A program made the translations under genes and the position numbers. The notes under the pieces were generated by a model. That model did no database searches. It was not told the DNA's origin and saw nothing but the letters and a program-made list of their open reading frames with translations. Shown here piece by piece: positions 24,920-34,411 of a stretch of DNA of 64,000 bases. Position 1 is the stretch's first letter. Every line of letters begins with the position of its first letter. This DNA is from JAGXTF01 sp044224315 (GTDB taxonomy: Bacteria; Bacteroidota; Bacteroidia; NS11-12g; UBA955), in the NCBI GenBank assembly GCA_044224315.1, contig JBGAKR010000003.1:248001-312000 (forward strand), given 5' to 3'.

Positions 24920-27900
24920 TTAAAAATCCAAATGGCCACTATACCTGTATCGTTTTCTTTTCCTGAATAGTTTTTTGAACTTACGTTTAAAAGCGTATTT
25001 ATAAACGGAGGTATTATAGGCCCGTTGGCTCTTTTTTCTCTTACCCCAGTGCCATGGAATGCGGGCCATGGGTTTAAAATCGGTGTAGCCATAGGTAGTT
25101 CCGTCTAGTTCTACCCTGGTTTGAATTTGTATTACAGTTTTGCCATTCTTATAAAAAGACTCAGTAAAATCGAGTTTTCGCTGTTCCTGTCTTATTCGAT
25201 AGATGTTTTCCGGTTCAAAACAGGCATTATCCAGTATGTTAATTCCGGTTAAATCACCGCTAATCCAGCGGCCTTCTTTTTGGCCTTTTGCATATTTGCC
25301 CACTGCATTCGGGGTTCCACTTATGCTGTAGAAAACCCAGATACTATCGCGCATTCCGTTTTTCCACCATCCATCAAAGTGTTTGGCCCCGGTAATTTGT
25401 ATTTCAGTTACTGGTGCTGGTTTTCCGGTGGCTATCAACTCTCTGCCAGTGCTGTCGTATATAGCGGTATAATAGATGTTTTCAAAAAATACATCGGCCA
25501 GGGTGGCACAACTGGATGTAAAATCGATATCCAGGATATAGCCCTCGTACAGGGGTTGACCTTTCAGGTTAAAACCCTTACAAAAACCGAAATGGGGCAT
25601 CAATTTACCCGGATTTTTCGGATCGGGCAGCTCTCCCTTATTATAGGTGATTTCTTTAAACAACACCCCCGATTCGGTATAGAATTTCCAGGTCCCTACC
25701 CTTTTTCCAGAGTCTATATGGCCTTCCTGATTGATAATACCGCTTTTATAAAAATAGCGATGATAACCGGGCCAGGTGGCATTATACTTCAACAGGTCTA
25801 TAGCACTGCATAAATTGTTATTGATATCCAATAAAAAGACCGGGTTAAAATCCAACAATTCATTTCTAAGGCGACCGTTGTAATCGATATATTCTAAAAC
25901 AGGTAAAATCCCTAGGCTATCCTTGCCGTCAAATATATCTTGTCCTTTCAGTTTTATATTCTGATTTTGGCTATACAGGATATAAGCCTTCTGGTATTTT
26001 TTGAAAACCATTGGGTAAAATGGCTTTGTGGTATCAGGGAAAAATACAGATGCCAGTTGCCCTTTCGTATCATAAGCTTTAACTGGTCCATTGAATATTC
26101 CATTCTTAAAGGTTGCGTGCAAAGTTTCAACTGCCTGACGGTGATACATGGTTTTTTGCTTGTAAATTCCGTCGGGCAAGCCGTTTTTGAAATTGAGGCT
26201 ATCCATTATTTCGCCTTCGATATAGTTAATAAACACTCCGTTTGGCGTATCGTTTTGCCAATACGAACTGTGTATACGATTTGATTCTTTTTTAACTACC
26301 AACGGACCAAACAACACGTTTTCATACAAATTAAAATCTGTTTGACCTTCACTACTTCCCGAGAAATACTGGCTTCCATGTAGTTTCTTGTTCTTATAGT
26401 TTAAACTTATAGTGTTTTTATTGTTTAGGTGAATTCTTCCTTCTAAATATCCGTCTTCATATTTGGCCGATTGAGACCAATAGTATTGGCCACGCGTTAC
26501 ATCTCCATATATAGTGCCATCTGAAGCCGCAAAAGCAAGGTTATTGCTGCTTAAGTAGTCCTGCGTTTTAACCGTCAACCAACGGGTTGTATCTGAAAAC
26601 AAATGCCATTTTCTTATTTTTAAATCCAGGTCTATTGAATTTTTTTTGAAAGATTGCCCAATATTCACATGGCCCGTATAGGGAAATCCATTGTAGTAAA
26701 CCATTGGGGCTTTTAGTGGAAAGTACTTTTCACCAAACCAATAATTATCCTCTGTATTAAAAAATGCGTTCTTTTCTTTCAGGTATAAAGGAGAATTTTG
26801 CCATATATAGGCAGTATTTAAACTTCCTTTTTCTAATATTTCTTTGGCATGTAACTGTTTTTTGGGGACTTCAAAAAGGGTCACAATTTCCAATGTCTGA
26901 TCATTGGCTGTGGCCTTCGTTAAACGTCTTAATTCGTAATTTTGGGTTTTGTTATTAAAGTATATAGCCGGATAACCCGTGAGCTGCTTTATGCGGTCTG
27001 ATTGCGATTTCCAATTTCTGAAATTTTTATATTCTCCTTCAATCCAAAATAAATATTCCTCATAAAATTCATTTTTTTTCATTAATTCCATTGTTTCTAA
27101 TTTAAAATCGTTGTAATAGGCAGCCTCAGGATAAAAGTTTGCGGATTTGTCAAATATATTTGAATAAATTACCAAGAAATTTCCATTGGAGTAATGATAT
27201 TTTTCTTCATAAATAGTGTCTTTACCAATTGCAAATACATAATGATACAAGTTTCCCAACACGGTATCCTCCGCTATTTTCTTATTGGATATGGAGTATT
27301 TTTCCGTTGGATTTATATGGTATACTTGTAGATAGTTGTAGTAGTAAGATAAAAAATGATCATATTTATGTGCATTGCGAAGCGGGTGGTCATATATTTC
27401 CTTGCAAATTCCGGTTTCGGCATATTGCGGTATTTCTATAAGCCTTAAGCCAAAGCAGTTGAATTTATACTCATTTTGATTGATATGAATGGTCAATGAG
27501 CCATGATAATCCAACGGAAAATCAAATAGTTCGCTTAAAGTAGTCTTACTCCCTGCAACTACAAACACATTTAAAATTTTTAAGGGCAGGTATTTATTGA
27601 AATCAAAAAATGAAATATAATCACCCCCTTTATACCCAGATGTGGAGGTCTTTTTTGCCTCAACAGTTATATACTTATTGGGGTTGTCTGCAAAAGTAAC
27701 ATGCCCTTTGAAGGTGCTATCTGTATTTGAGATTTCTTTTGAATAAGTTAAAAACCTTTTGGCATTTTTTTTATATTTACCTTTATTGTTTTTTTGATAA
27801 CTAAATACGCTATCCAATTGCCATACTTTTTTACCGTTTTCATTTGAAATGTAGTGCTGTTGCAAATAGTCTGTTTGATAATATCCAGCACCCTGTTTTA

Positions 27901-28468
27901 ATCCCCGCACGTAATTAAGGCTTGATTTAATTGTCATTTTGCCTTTGATTCGTTTGTATTGAACATAGGTACCGTGTAGTAAACCTGAATCAAGATTCAT
28001 GGCAATGCTGTCCGTAACCATACCATAGATGCTGTAATTAACCATTTTCCAATGGCCTTGTCTTAATCCGTTGCTATAATATCCAGTGGCCCAAATTATC
28101 GGTTCATTCTTGGTTGTATTTTTGGAAAGGTAAAATACTACAGGCCCATTTCGCAGGCCGTTTTTAACACTAAAAAGGGCTGCAGGTTTATTTTTAAATA
28201 AATTATAATCCGATTTGAATTTAGTGGAGTCAAAATTGTTACTTATGGCAAATAATACGGCATAATCCCCATCCTTCAATTTGCCAGGAAAGAAAGGTAT
28301 ATCCAGCTCGCTGCCAATGCTACTGTTCCTAATAGAATTGCCTGCTTCCATTTTGTAGGGATAAACCATATAGGTCTTGCCCTGAAATTGAATGGTTTGG
28401 GCCTTGGTGGCTGCTATACAAAACAATGCAATACAGGCAATGGCAAGATTTTTAGATTTTAAAAACAT
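24920..28468 (-). CDS. Very large exported protein with YwqK/MORN-2-type repeats
   Basis: The start is ATG 28468 (1182 residues), which heads a signal peptide (MFLKSKNLAIACIALFCIAA and TKAQ); an in-frame ATG at 28498 would add ten residues. The protein contains scattered MORN-variant repeats of the kind G-x-R-x-G-x-W-x-x-Y, such as NGLRQGHWKMVNYS, SGKRVGTWKFYTESG, NGMRDSIWVFYSISG and KGQKEGRWISG. Such repeats are often annotated as YwqK-family antitoxin, a label with little functional basis. The C-terminal 30 residues are very basic (KRKFKKLFRKRKRYR). No T9SS tail is visible. It follows the substrate-binding-like gene on the minus strand by 54 bases. Role unknown. Confidence 0.82.
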   Translation of the reverse strand: MFLKSKNLAIACIALFCIAATKAQTIQFQGKTYMVYPYKMEAGNSIRNSSIGSELDIPFFPGKLKDGDYAVLFAISNNFDSTKFKSDYNLFKNKPAALFSVKNGLRNGPVVFYLSKNTTKNEPIIWATGYYSNGLRQGHWKMVNYSIYGMVTDSIAMNLDSGLLHGTYVQYKRIKGKMTIKSSLNYVRGLKQGAGYYQTDYLQQHYISNENGKKVWQLDSVFSYQKNNKGKYKKNAKRFLTYSKEISNTDSTFKGHVTFADNPNKYITVEAKKTSTSGYKGGDYISFFDFNKYLPLKILNVFVVAGSKTTLSELFDFPLDYHGSLTIHINQNEYKFNCFGLRLIEIPQYAETGICKEIYDHPLRNAHKYDHFLSYYYNYLQVYHINPTEKYSISNKKIAEDTVLGNLYHYVFAIGKDTIYEEKYHYSNGNFLVIYSNIFDKSANFYPEAAYYNDFKLETMELMKKNEFYEEYLFWIEGEYKNFRNWKSQSDRIKQLTGYPAIYFNNKTQNYELRRLTKATANDQTLEIVTLFEVPKKQLHAKEILEKGSLNTAYIWQNSPLYLKEKNAFFNTEDNYWFGEKYFPLKAPMVYYNGFPYTGHVNIGQSFKKNSIDLDLKIRKWHLFSDTTRWLTVKTQDYLSSNNLAFAASDGTIYGDVTRGQYYWSQSAKYEDGYLEGRIHLNNKNTISLNYKNKKLHGSQYFSGSSEGQTDFNLYENVLFGPLVVKKESNRIHSSYWQNDTPNGVFINYIEGEIMDSLNFKNGLPDGIYKQKTMYHRQAVETLHATFKNGIFNGPVKAYDTKGQLASVFFPDTTKPFYPMVFKKYQKAYILYSQNQNIKLKGQDIFDGKDSLGILPVLEYIDYNGRLRNELLDFNPVFLLDINNNLCSAIDLLKYNATWPGYHRYFYKSGIINQEGHIDSGKRVGTWKFYTESGVLFKEITYNKGELPDPKNPGKLMPHFGFCKGFNLKGQPLYEGYILDIDFTSSCATLADVFFENIYYTAIYDSTGRELIATGKPAPVTEIQITGAKHFDGWWKNGMRDSIWVFYSISGTPNAVGKYAKGQKEGRWISGDLTGINILDNACFEPENIYRIRQEQRKLDFTESFYKNGKTVIQIQTRVELDGTTYGYTDFKPMARIPWHWGKRKKSQRAYNTSVYKYAFKRKFKKLFRKRKRYRYSGHLDF

Positions 28469-28522
28469 ATAGGTGAAATAATGTACTAATAAACGCAAAA
28501 AAGCAGAAACTATTTCCCGCCT

Positions 28523-29368
28523 TTAAATCAATTGCCACAATTCGGGCTGGGAAGCTATCATTTTTTTGCTGTACATAATGATAACCGCTGCAGTGAGCCT
28601 GTCTTTCCAGTAAAAATTATTGTCGTAATATTTTACTTCGTTCAGCCAACTTTCCGCATCGGCGGATAAGAGGTTAAAATTGCTGCAAATCCCGGCAAGT
28701 AGTTCTTCTCTGCTTTGTTGCAGATAATCGCTGGTGCATTCAAAAACCGCATCCTGCAATGCCTGAAAATCAATATTTTCGGGCTGCTCACGTCGGCTTA
28801 CAAACACAAATGCAGGCCAGGGTGCACTTATTTCTCCGGTCATGGCAAATTCGCCATTGTGCACCAGCGGTCGGGTCATGTATTTTTCCCAAAGAAAATA
28901 ATCGGCCTCTCCCCCAGCCAGTGCCTTGCGAGCTCCCTCCAGGTCTTTGCTAATTACAAAATTGGCCTCTCCCAATTCACTGTTTTCGCGTTGAGCCAAA
29001 AACATGGCCATCAAATGGCTTCCACTATAGGGCCGGCTAATGGCAAATTTGCTTTGGGCAAAATTTTCGGGCAATGTGGTAGCGCGATTTGCACTGGTAA
29101 AAACACCCCATAGCAAAGGCGACATTACCAATGGAAACCGAATTTGAAACTGTTTTTGCATACTTACGGCAGCTATGGCACCTTCGGTAAGCATGATGGC
29201 TATGTCTATTTCTCCATTTTCAAGGGCTGCACTCATGGCTCCTGTGCCGCCGGGATAATCGGTCCACTCGTAGTAAAAACCATGGCTGCGCATGATTTCT
29301 TTGGTACCGGACAAATGCCAGAAATAATTAAAATGCTCGGGTACACCCCCGATTTTGAGTTTGCCCAT
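28523..29368 (-). CDS. Periplasmic-binding-protein-like fold, no signal peptide
   Basis: The 281-residue product begins MGKLKIGGVPEHFNYFWHLS directly, with no signal peptide or lipobox, and the start lies 2 bases after the stop of the upstream gene. The layout is that of type II substrate-binding proteins of the NMT1/taurine/nitrate class: GYYEWTDYPGG-like first lobe with GTGAMSAALENGEIDIAIML, SKFAISRPYSGSHLMA, and EADYFLWEKYMTRPLV. No permease or ATPase gene is nearby. A cytoplasmic enzyme using this fold (as MqnA, MqnD or THI5-type proteins do) is possible, but no reaction can be named. Confidence 0.75.
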   Translation of the reverse strand: MGKLKIGGVPEHFNYFWHLSGTKEIMRSHGFYYEWTDYPGGTGAMSAALENGEIDIAIMLTEGAIAAVSMQKQFQIRFPLVMSPLLWGVFTSANRATTLPENFAQSKFAISRPYSGSHLMAMFLAQRENSELGEANFVISKDLEGARKALAGGEADYFLWEKYMTRPLVHNGEFAMTGEISAPWPAFVFVSRREQPENIDFQALQDAVFECTSDYLQQSREELLAGICSNFNLLSADAESWLNEVKYYDNNFYWKDRLTAAVIIMYSKKMIASQPELWQLI

Positions 29369-29370
29369 GC

Positions 29371-32300
29371 TTACTGTTTCACAAAGCGGGCTGTGAGTTT
29401 TTGGCTGTTTTGCACAAACTCCAACAAATAGGTACCTGGTTTAAGCGCAGAAATTTGGACTTGCACTAAGCCCGCTTTTATTTCCACCTCAGGTGCTTCT
29501 AATACCAAAGACCCGGTGGCAGAATAAATTCTAAATGAATGGGCTTGATTGGCTCCGTACACATTCAACACATTATTGGCGGGAATCGGTGCCAGGTAAA
29601 TACCATTAAGCTGCAAAGGATCAGCCATTAAGGTATTAAAAACAATGGCTGTGCTGCTGTCTCCCTGGCATCCGTTTTCGGCATATACACATTTGTACGT
29701 TCCGTTTTGATTCACTTTTAAACTGCGTCCGGTTCCTTTCACAACCCCGCTGCGATACCAGGTATAAGTGCCACTTCCAACATTAGTTGCAAACAGGGTA
29801 TCGAAATTTCGACTTACAATCGGTGTTGCGGGTTTGGGATTTACTACCAGGGTTTGGGTGTCGGATTTAATGAGGTTGGCAGGTCTTACACAGGGGCCAA
29901 CTACGTTTACAGTTGCCCATACTTTGCTGCCGTTTACCGGTGTTGCAATGGTAAGCGTGCCCGTATTGCCACTTTGCAGGGTACCATCTACATACCAGCT
30001 CCACACAGGTGAAGCACCAGTATTGGTGCCTGATACGTTTACATTCAACGGTTTATTGGCACAACCTGCTGAGGTCGAAGTTGTGGCTTTGGCATTTACC
30101 AGACTGTTTACTGTAGGTCTAACTTTATTGGTATTGAATGTAGCAGGACTTACACATTTCTTGTTGCTGGTAAGCACTGCAAAAAAGCTATCATTTGCAT
30201 TGGGTGTTATAGTAATTGCGTTTGCAACCGTGCTTATGTTGCTCGTATTTTTAAACCAATTCCAGGCTGTAATGGTTCCATTCAAAGCAGCAGGTACATT
30301 TATAGTTAATAAGGTAGTATCGCCATCGCAAATGCTGTTTCTGGCGCTGGCCAAAGTTGCGGTACCAATAATGGTATCGGTTACCGTAATGAATGATGAA
30401 CGGGTTAGCGAGCTATTCCCCAATGCGTTTGTAGCGGTAAGTTTAATGGAGTAGGTGCCCCCTGCTGTGAATCTCAATTGCGGATTTTTTGCAGTACTGT
30501 CGGTTCCTCCCACATAGCTAACAGTTTTAGGTGTAACACTCCATGCCCATTGGGTTGGATCGTTCAAACTGCTGTCTAACAATGTTACTGTGGTATTGGT
30601 ACAAACATCGGTTGCGGAGGCACCAAACAGGGTAATGGGTGTATTTTTTGCCCAGGCATCGTTTGTAAATACACCCCTGCCATGGGTAACAGCCATCAGC
30701 ATTTTATCGGCTTTGCGATAACGCAGGGTGCTTACTTTTACCGGGCCAATGCCTGCAGTATCTGCTGTCCACACAGGTGAGGTGGCAAAAATATTTGAAG
30801 TGCCATAAATACCCAATTCAGTAGCAATCACAGCTTCTCCGATTTTATCCGGATTTAAAACGATGCTCCATACCGGCATATTGGGCAGATTGCCATCTTT
30901 CGCAGTCCAGGTGGAACCTGAGTCTTTGCTTATATAAACATTGTTAATACCATAATTACTCAAAACCACGGCTATAGTATCACCTGTGCGTATGGCGTTA
31001 AAACCTGAAATGTTCCCCGCATTTACACCTGAGTTTTGGCTTGTAAATGTAGGTGTAGTGGCCCATGCATCATGGGTGCGGTAAATATTACCGGCATCGG
31101 TTCCCACCCACAAACGCGATTTGCCACCTTTGGTTGTATGTATATAAAATGCACTACCCAAATCGGAAGCACCGGTTTTGTAATAAACCGAATCCAAAGC
31201 ACCGGGTGAGGTATTGAGTTTTTGGCGGTAAACACGACCCGCAGAACGATAGCTGATTAAGCCAGGGCCAGCATCGTCCCAAATGGCCGGGTTTATAAAA
31301 CGACCCAGACTTGGGCGACTGAGCAGTGTATTGGATGAACCCCAGCTGTTGGTGGTATAGTAGTATGTATTATAAACGTAAGAAGATATTTGCTTGGAGC
31401 TATTGGAAGGGCTGATAAAACAATAAGCCCCATCGCCTCCGGTAACCTCGGATGTGGCATTTACACCCGCAGCAGTAAATCGTTGGGTTCCGTTATCCTG
31501 GGCACCAGCAATCATTACGTTTGAGCCTGAGGTTTGGGATAAATCGCCCCAGTAGAATTGGGTTACATTATATCCGCTATTTCGCTCTGCAATGGCAGTA
31601 GAACTGGATGACGCAGATGAAACGGATGCGGTATAATAAACACCCCCATCATTGCCAAAAATCACGGTAGAGGAAGAACCTGGTTTATAAACAATGGCAT
31701 GCTGATCGGCATGAACAAGCGGACAAGAAAGGGTATTGAGATTGGAATTATTTGACCATTTGCTAATGTGGGTCCAGCTATTGGCAGAGTTTGTGGATCT
31801 GAACAAGTCTACTCCACCAACGATCAAAGTTGCAGAATCATTAGGATCTACAGCCATAATCAGATCATACCAGGCTTGCCCACGGGTGAAATCTGAGGCA
31901 GGGATACCCAAATCCTGATCATCTGGCTCGTTGCGGGCGGTCCAGCTGCTTCCCCGGTTAGAGGTCATTACAATGGAATCCAGTTTACCCCCGCTTTCAA
32001 GCATGGCATAAATCCGGTTTGTACCATTGGGTGCGCAGGCTACCTCTACCCTGCCATCTTCTCCGCGAAAAGCAGTGGTCCAGGTGGTACCATTATCGCT
32101 ATACATTACACGTCCACCACCAGCATCCGCACCGCCATTTGGATTCTTCATGCTTCCGGCCCATATTCGATTATCTGAGGCAATTTCAAGATCGCCAAAA
32201 CAGTACCTGCCGCCATTTGCCGCAGTACCGCTCACATTCGTCCAACTGGTACCACCGTTTAAGCTGCGGAAAATACCAAATTGGCCGGAGGATGCACCAT

Positions 32301-33072
32301 GCCAGGTAGCGCCATAATAATTGGGAACTATAGATGCATATATTACAGATTTTCCATTTTCTGTGCGCACCACAATATCGGTGCAATAAAAAAAGTTGGT
32401 TGTAGAATTAAGCAGGGCAAAAGTTTTTCCACCATCGGTGCTTTTCCATATTCCAAATCCGCGGGTCATAGATGAGCTTGCACCATACCCCTCACCAGTT
32501 CCAACATATATAGTGTCTTTACCCAGCGAGCCAAAAGCAATGGCGGTAACACTCAAATTGCTCCACAGGGATTGCACCGGAATCCATTTGGAAGCAGCGC
32601 TTGTTATATCGTTATTTACCCATAAACCACCGCTAACACCGCCGGCCCATACTTTTTTACCCGTTGCATCGGATGGGTCCCAGGCCAGGGCCCGGGTACG
32701 TCCGCCCACATTATTGGGGCCTCTTTCTACCCAAGGGGTAGAGGTTTTTCCGGCAGCAGCGCGGCTGCTAAGTCCTGGTTTGTAAAGGTTCTGTAAAATC
32801 GGCAGCAATACCTCTGGAGTGGGACGGTTTAGGGCCGGATCAAGGGTTGCTAAAAACTGCTGAACCCAGTATTCATCGGGTGTAGCTTCGCTTTCGGCTT
32901 CAACCTCTTTTCCAAAAAGATAACTTTGCTTCTTTACCTCTTTTTCGAGCTTCTTTTCAACTTTGCGAAGTTGCTTGTTGTATCTTTTGTGATTGTAAAC
33001 TTTGGTACTGTCTTGCGCTTGTAATGCCAAAGAGCCTGCCAGCATGGCAATTACGAATAGATATATTCTCAT
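29371..33072 (-). CDS. T9SS cargo with Asp-box (sortilin/BNR-type) beta-propeller and Ig/PKD modules
   Basis: The 1233-residue product has a signal peptide (MRIYLFVIAMLAGSLALQAQ), then a charged helical segment (residues about 28-65), then a long beta-propeller with repeated Asp boxes: KSTDGGKTF, RSLNGGTSWTN, YSDNGTTWTT, TSNRGSSWTA, RSTNSANSWTH and SKDSGSTWTA. PERGPNNVGGRTRAL-like and GGVSGGLWVNND sequences open the propeller. PKD/Ig-like modules follow from about residue 820, and the end is a T9SS type A sorting domain (LAPIPANNVLNVYG, IYSATGSLVLEA, LKPGTYLLEF). It is probably a secreted or surface hydrolase-like or binding protein; catalytic residues cannot be fixed. It is followed after 2 bases by the substrate-binding-like gene. 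Confidence 0.9.
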   Translation of the reverse strand: MRIYLFVIAMLAGSLALQAQDSTKVYNHKRYNKQLRKVEKKLEKEVKKQSYLFGKEVEAESEATPDEYWVQQFLATLDPALNRPTPEVLLPILQNLYKPGLSSRAAAGKTSTPWVERGPNNVGGRTRALAWDPSDATGKKVWAGGVSGGLWVNNDITSAASKWIPVQSLWSNLSVTAIAFGSLGKDTIYVGTGEGYGASSSMTRGFGIWKSTDGGKTFALLNSTTNFFYCTDIVVRTENGKSVIYASIVPNYYGATWHGASSGQFGIFRSLNGGTSWTNVSGTAANGGRYCFGDLEIASDNRIWAGSMKNPNGGADAGGGRVMYSDNGTTWTTAFRGEDGRVEVACAPNGTNRIYAMLESGGKLDSIVMTSNRGSSWTARNEPDDQDLGIPASDFTRGQAWYDLIMAVDPNDSATLIVGGVDLFRSTNSANSWTHISKWSNNSNLNTLSCPLVHADQHAIVYKPGSSSTVIFGNDGGVYYTASVSSASSSSTAIAERNSGYNVTQFYWGDLSQTSGSNVMIAGAQDNGTQRFTAAGVNATSEVTGGDGAYCFISPSNSSKQISSYVYNTYYYTTNSWGSSNTLLSRPSLGRFINPAIWDDAGPGLISYRSAGRVYRQKLNTSPGALDSVYYKTGASDLGSAFYIHTTKGGKSRLWVGTDAGNIYRTHDAWATTPTFTSQNSGVNAGNISGFNAIRTGDTIAVVLSNYGINNVYISKDSGSTWTAKDGNLPNMPVWSIVLNPDKIGEAVIATELGIYGTSNIFATSPVWTADTAGIGPVKVSTLRYRKADKMLMAVTHGRGVFTNDAWAKNTPITLFGASATDVCTNTTVTLLDSSLNDPTQWAWSVTPKTVSYVGGTDSTAKNPQLRFTAGGTYSIKLTATNALGNSSLTRSSFITVTDTIIGTATLASARNSICDGDTTLLTINVPAALNGTITAWNWFKNTSNISTVANAITITPNANDSFFAVLTSNKKCVSPATFNTNKVRPTVNSLVNAKATTSTSAGCANKPLNVNVSGTNTGASPVWSWYVDGTLQSGNTGTLTIATPVNGSKVWATVNVVGPCVRPANLIKSDTQTLVVNPKPATPIVSRNFDTLFATNVGSGTYTWYRSGVVKGTGRSLKVNQNGTYKCVYAENGCQGDSSTAIVFNTLMADPLQLNGIYLAPIPANNVLNVYGANQAHSFRIYSATGSLVLEAPEVEIKAGLVQVQISALKPGTYLLEFVQNSQKLTARFVKQ

Positions 33073-33195
33073 TCTGAACGTGAGTATTGAGATTCAAAAT
33101 TAGGAAAGTTTTGATAGCATTCCAATTAAAGAGGTTGCCAGATAATAATTAGGCATAACGGGCAACTAAAGTTTGATTATTTTTGTCCAAACGAT

Positions 33196-33591
33196 ATGAA
33201 AATACCCTTTGTAATAGTTGCGCTGTCTTTATTGGGATTGGCAGCTTGCAAAAAAGAAAAGTCCACATTAAACTCCGAAAAACTTGCCGGAGGAAAAGGT
33301 GGAACGCACAATGTGGCCATTTTTTGCCTGAATGGAGGCAAGGGCATAACTGCCAGGGTATATTTAAAATATGCTTCCAAAACGGCACCTGCAGATACCA
33401 ATGCCTATGATGAAAAGTTTGGCACCATGACAGAGCCTGGCTATGGTCCGCATGCGCATTTTAATTCTCTATTACCTGGTACCTATTATTTTAAATGGAC
33501 GGCTGCAGGAAATATCAGTGCCGATAAGGTTGTGATTATTACCGATGCTAGTCCAAACAATCAGGATATAGAGTTGGATGCTAATCCTTAA
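33196..33591 (+). CDS. Small lipoprotein
   Basis: The 131-residue product has a lipoprotein signal (VALSLLGLAACKKEK, lipobox LAAC) followed by lysines, as is common for Bacteroidota lipoproteins. The mature part is beta-rich, with HNVAIFCLNGGKGITARVYL and PGTYYFKWTAAGN, resembling the compact beta-sandwich of carboxypeptidase-regulatory-like domains. TATTTTTG at 33178-33185 matches the -7 box and would give a very short leader. It converges on the methyltransferase gene with no base between the two stops. Confidence 0.75.
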   Translation: MKIPFVIVALSLLGLAACKKEKSTLNSEKLAGGKGGTHNVAIFCLNGGKGITARVYLKYASKTAPADTNAYDEKFGTMTEPGYGPHAHFNSLLPGTYYFKWTAAGNISADKVVIITDASPNNQDIELDANP

Positions 33592-34260
33592 TCAGGATTT
33601 ACAAGATACTGCCACAATATCTGTGTTCCAATATCTTTCGCCACTAACCGATGTGCGATAATCACTGATTTGCTTTTGGGTAATTAATTCTAATTTATTT
33701 TTATTTAAAATCTCTGCCATTTCTTCGATTTCATATTTCCTAAATCCATAATCGGTAAAACTCAGTAAATCCATGGTAGCTTTGGGTCTATAGCCAATTA
33801 ATAATATACCACCGGGCTTTAACACACGTCTTATTTCGGTTAAATATAAATCAATATCAGGCCAAAAATAAATGGTATTTATTGCTATAATATAATCAAA
33901 AGTATTTGTATCAAAGGGCATTTCAGAGGCATCACCTAGTTTTAATTCCAATTGATTATTTTGAATATATACAGCATTTATTTGGGCTGCTAAGTCGTAC
34001 ATAGACTGGCTAAAATCCAGTCCGGATAAATGCGCTTGAGGATTTTTCTCAAAAAAACGGTTGAAATGCGCGCCATTTCCAAACCCGATTTCAAGTAATT
34101 TTACCTGGCCGGTAGCTGGCAATTCTTCCAGCGCCATATTATACAATCCCAGGTTGGCGGTTTGCATATTTTCAGCTACTATTTTGCCCCCATCCCCATC
34201 CGGTTTTCGCAGTTGGGCTGCAATTTCTTCAGGGGTCCAGGTTTTGTTTTCTTCCTGCAT
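33592..34260 (-). CDS. Class I SAM-dependent methyltransferase
   Basis: The 222-residue protein shows the methyltransferase core: motif I LLEIGFGNGAHFNRFF at about residues 54-69, a motif II acidic residue in GLDFSQSMYD, LGDASEMPFDTNTFDYIIAI (motif III/IV region) and the post-motif RRVLKPGGILLIGYRP. It belongs to the UbiE/Methyltransf_11 type. The substrate is unknown. It abuts the lipoprotein gene tail to tail and lies downstream of the homogentisate dioxygenase gene on the same strand, separated by 151 bases with no clear terminator, so a link to aromatic catabolism is only possible. Confidence 0.88.
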   Translation of the reverse strand: MQEENKTWTPEEIAAQLRKPDGDGGKIVAENMQTANLGLYNMALEELPATGQVKLLEIGFGNGAHFNRFFEKNPQAHLSGLDFSQSMYDLAAQINAVYIQNNQLELKLGDASEMPFDTNTFDYIIAINTIYFWPDIDLYLTEIRRVLKPGGILLIGYRPKATMDLLSFTDYGFRKYEIEEMAEILNKNKLELITQKQISDYRTSVSGERYWNTDIVAVSCKS

Positions 34261-34411
34261 AGTGCAAATTAATGATATTCTACCGGGGTATTTTTTATTT
34301 ATGTTTTTGTAAAAGAAAAATAGAAGTTATTGTAAATAAATTCAAGTTCGATCCAAAATCAATTGGATTTACAATTTATTGATTTAACCCTATTAAATTT
34401 CTCGTTTTTGT

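Noticed and set aside
24920..28468. YwqK-type toxin-antitoxin label for the MORN-repeat protein
   Set aside because: The repeats alone drive that label; no toxin gene is adjacent, and the protein is far longer and has a signal peptide.
29768..30454. Plus-strand frame of 228 codons opposite the Asp-box T9SS gene
   Set aside because: It is antisense to repeated threonine- and valine-rich modules; no start signal, no family.
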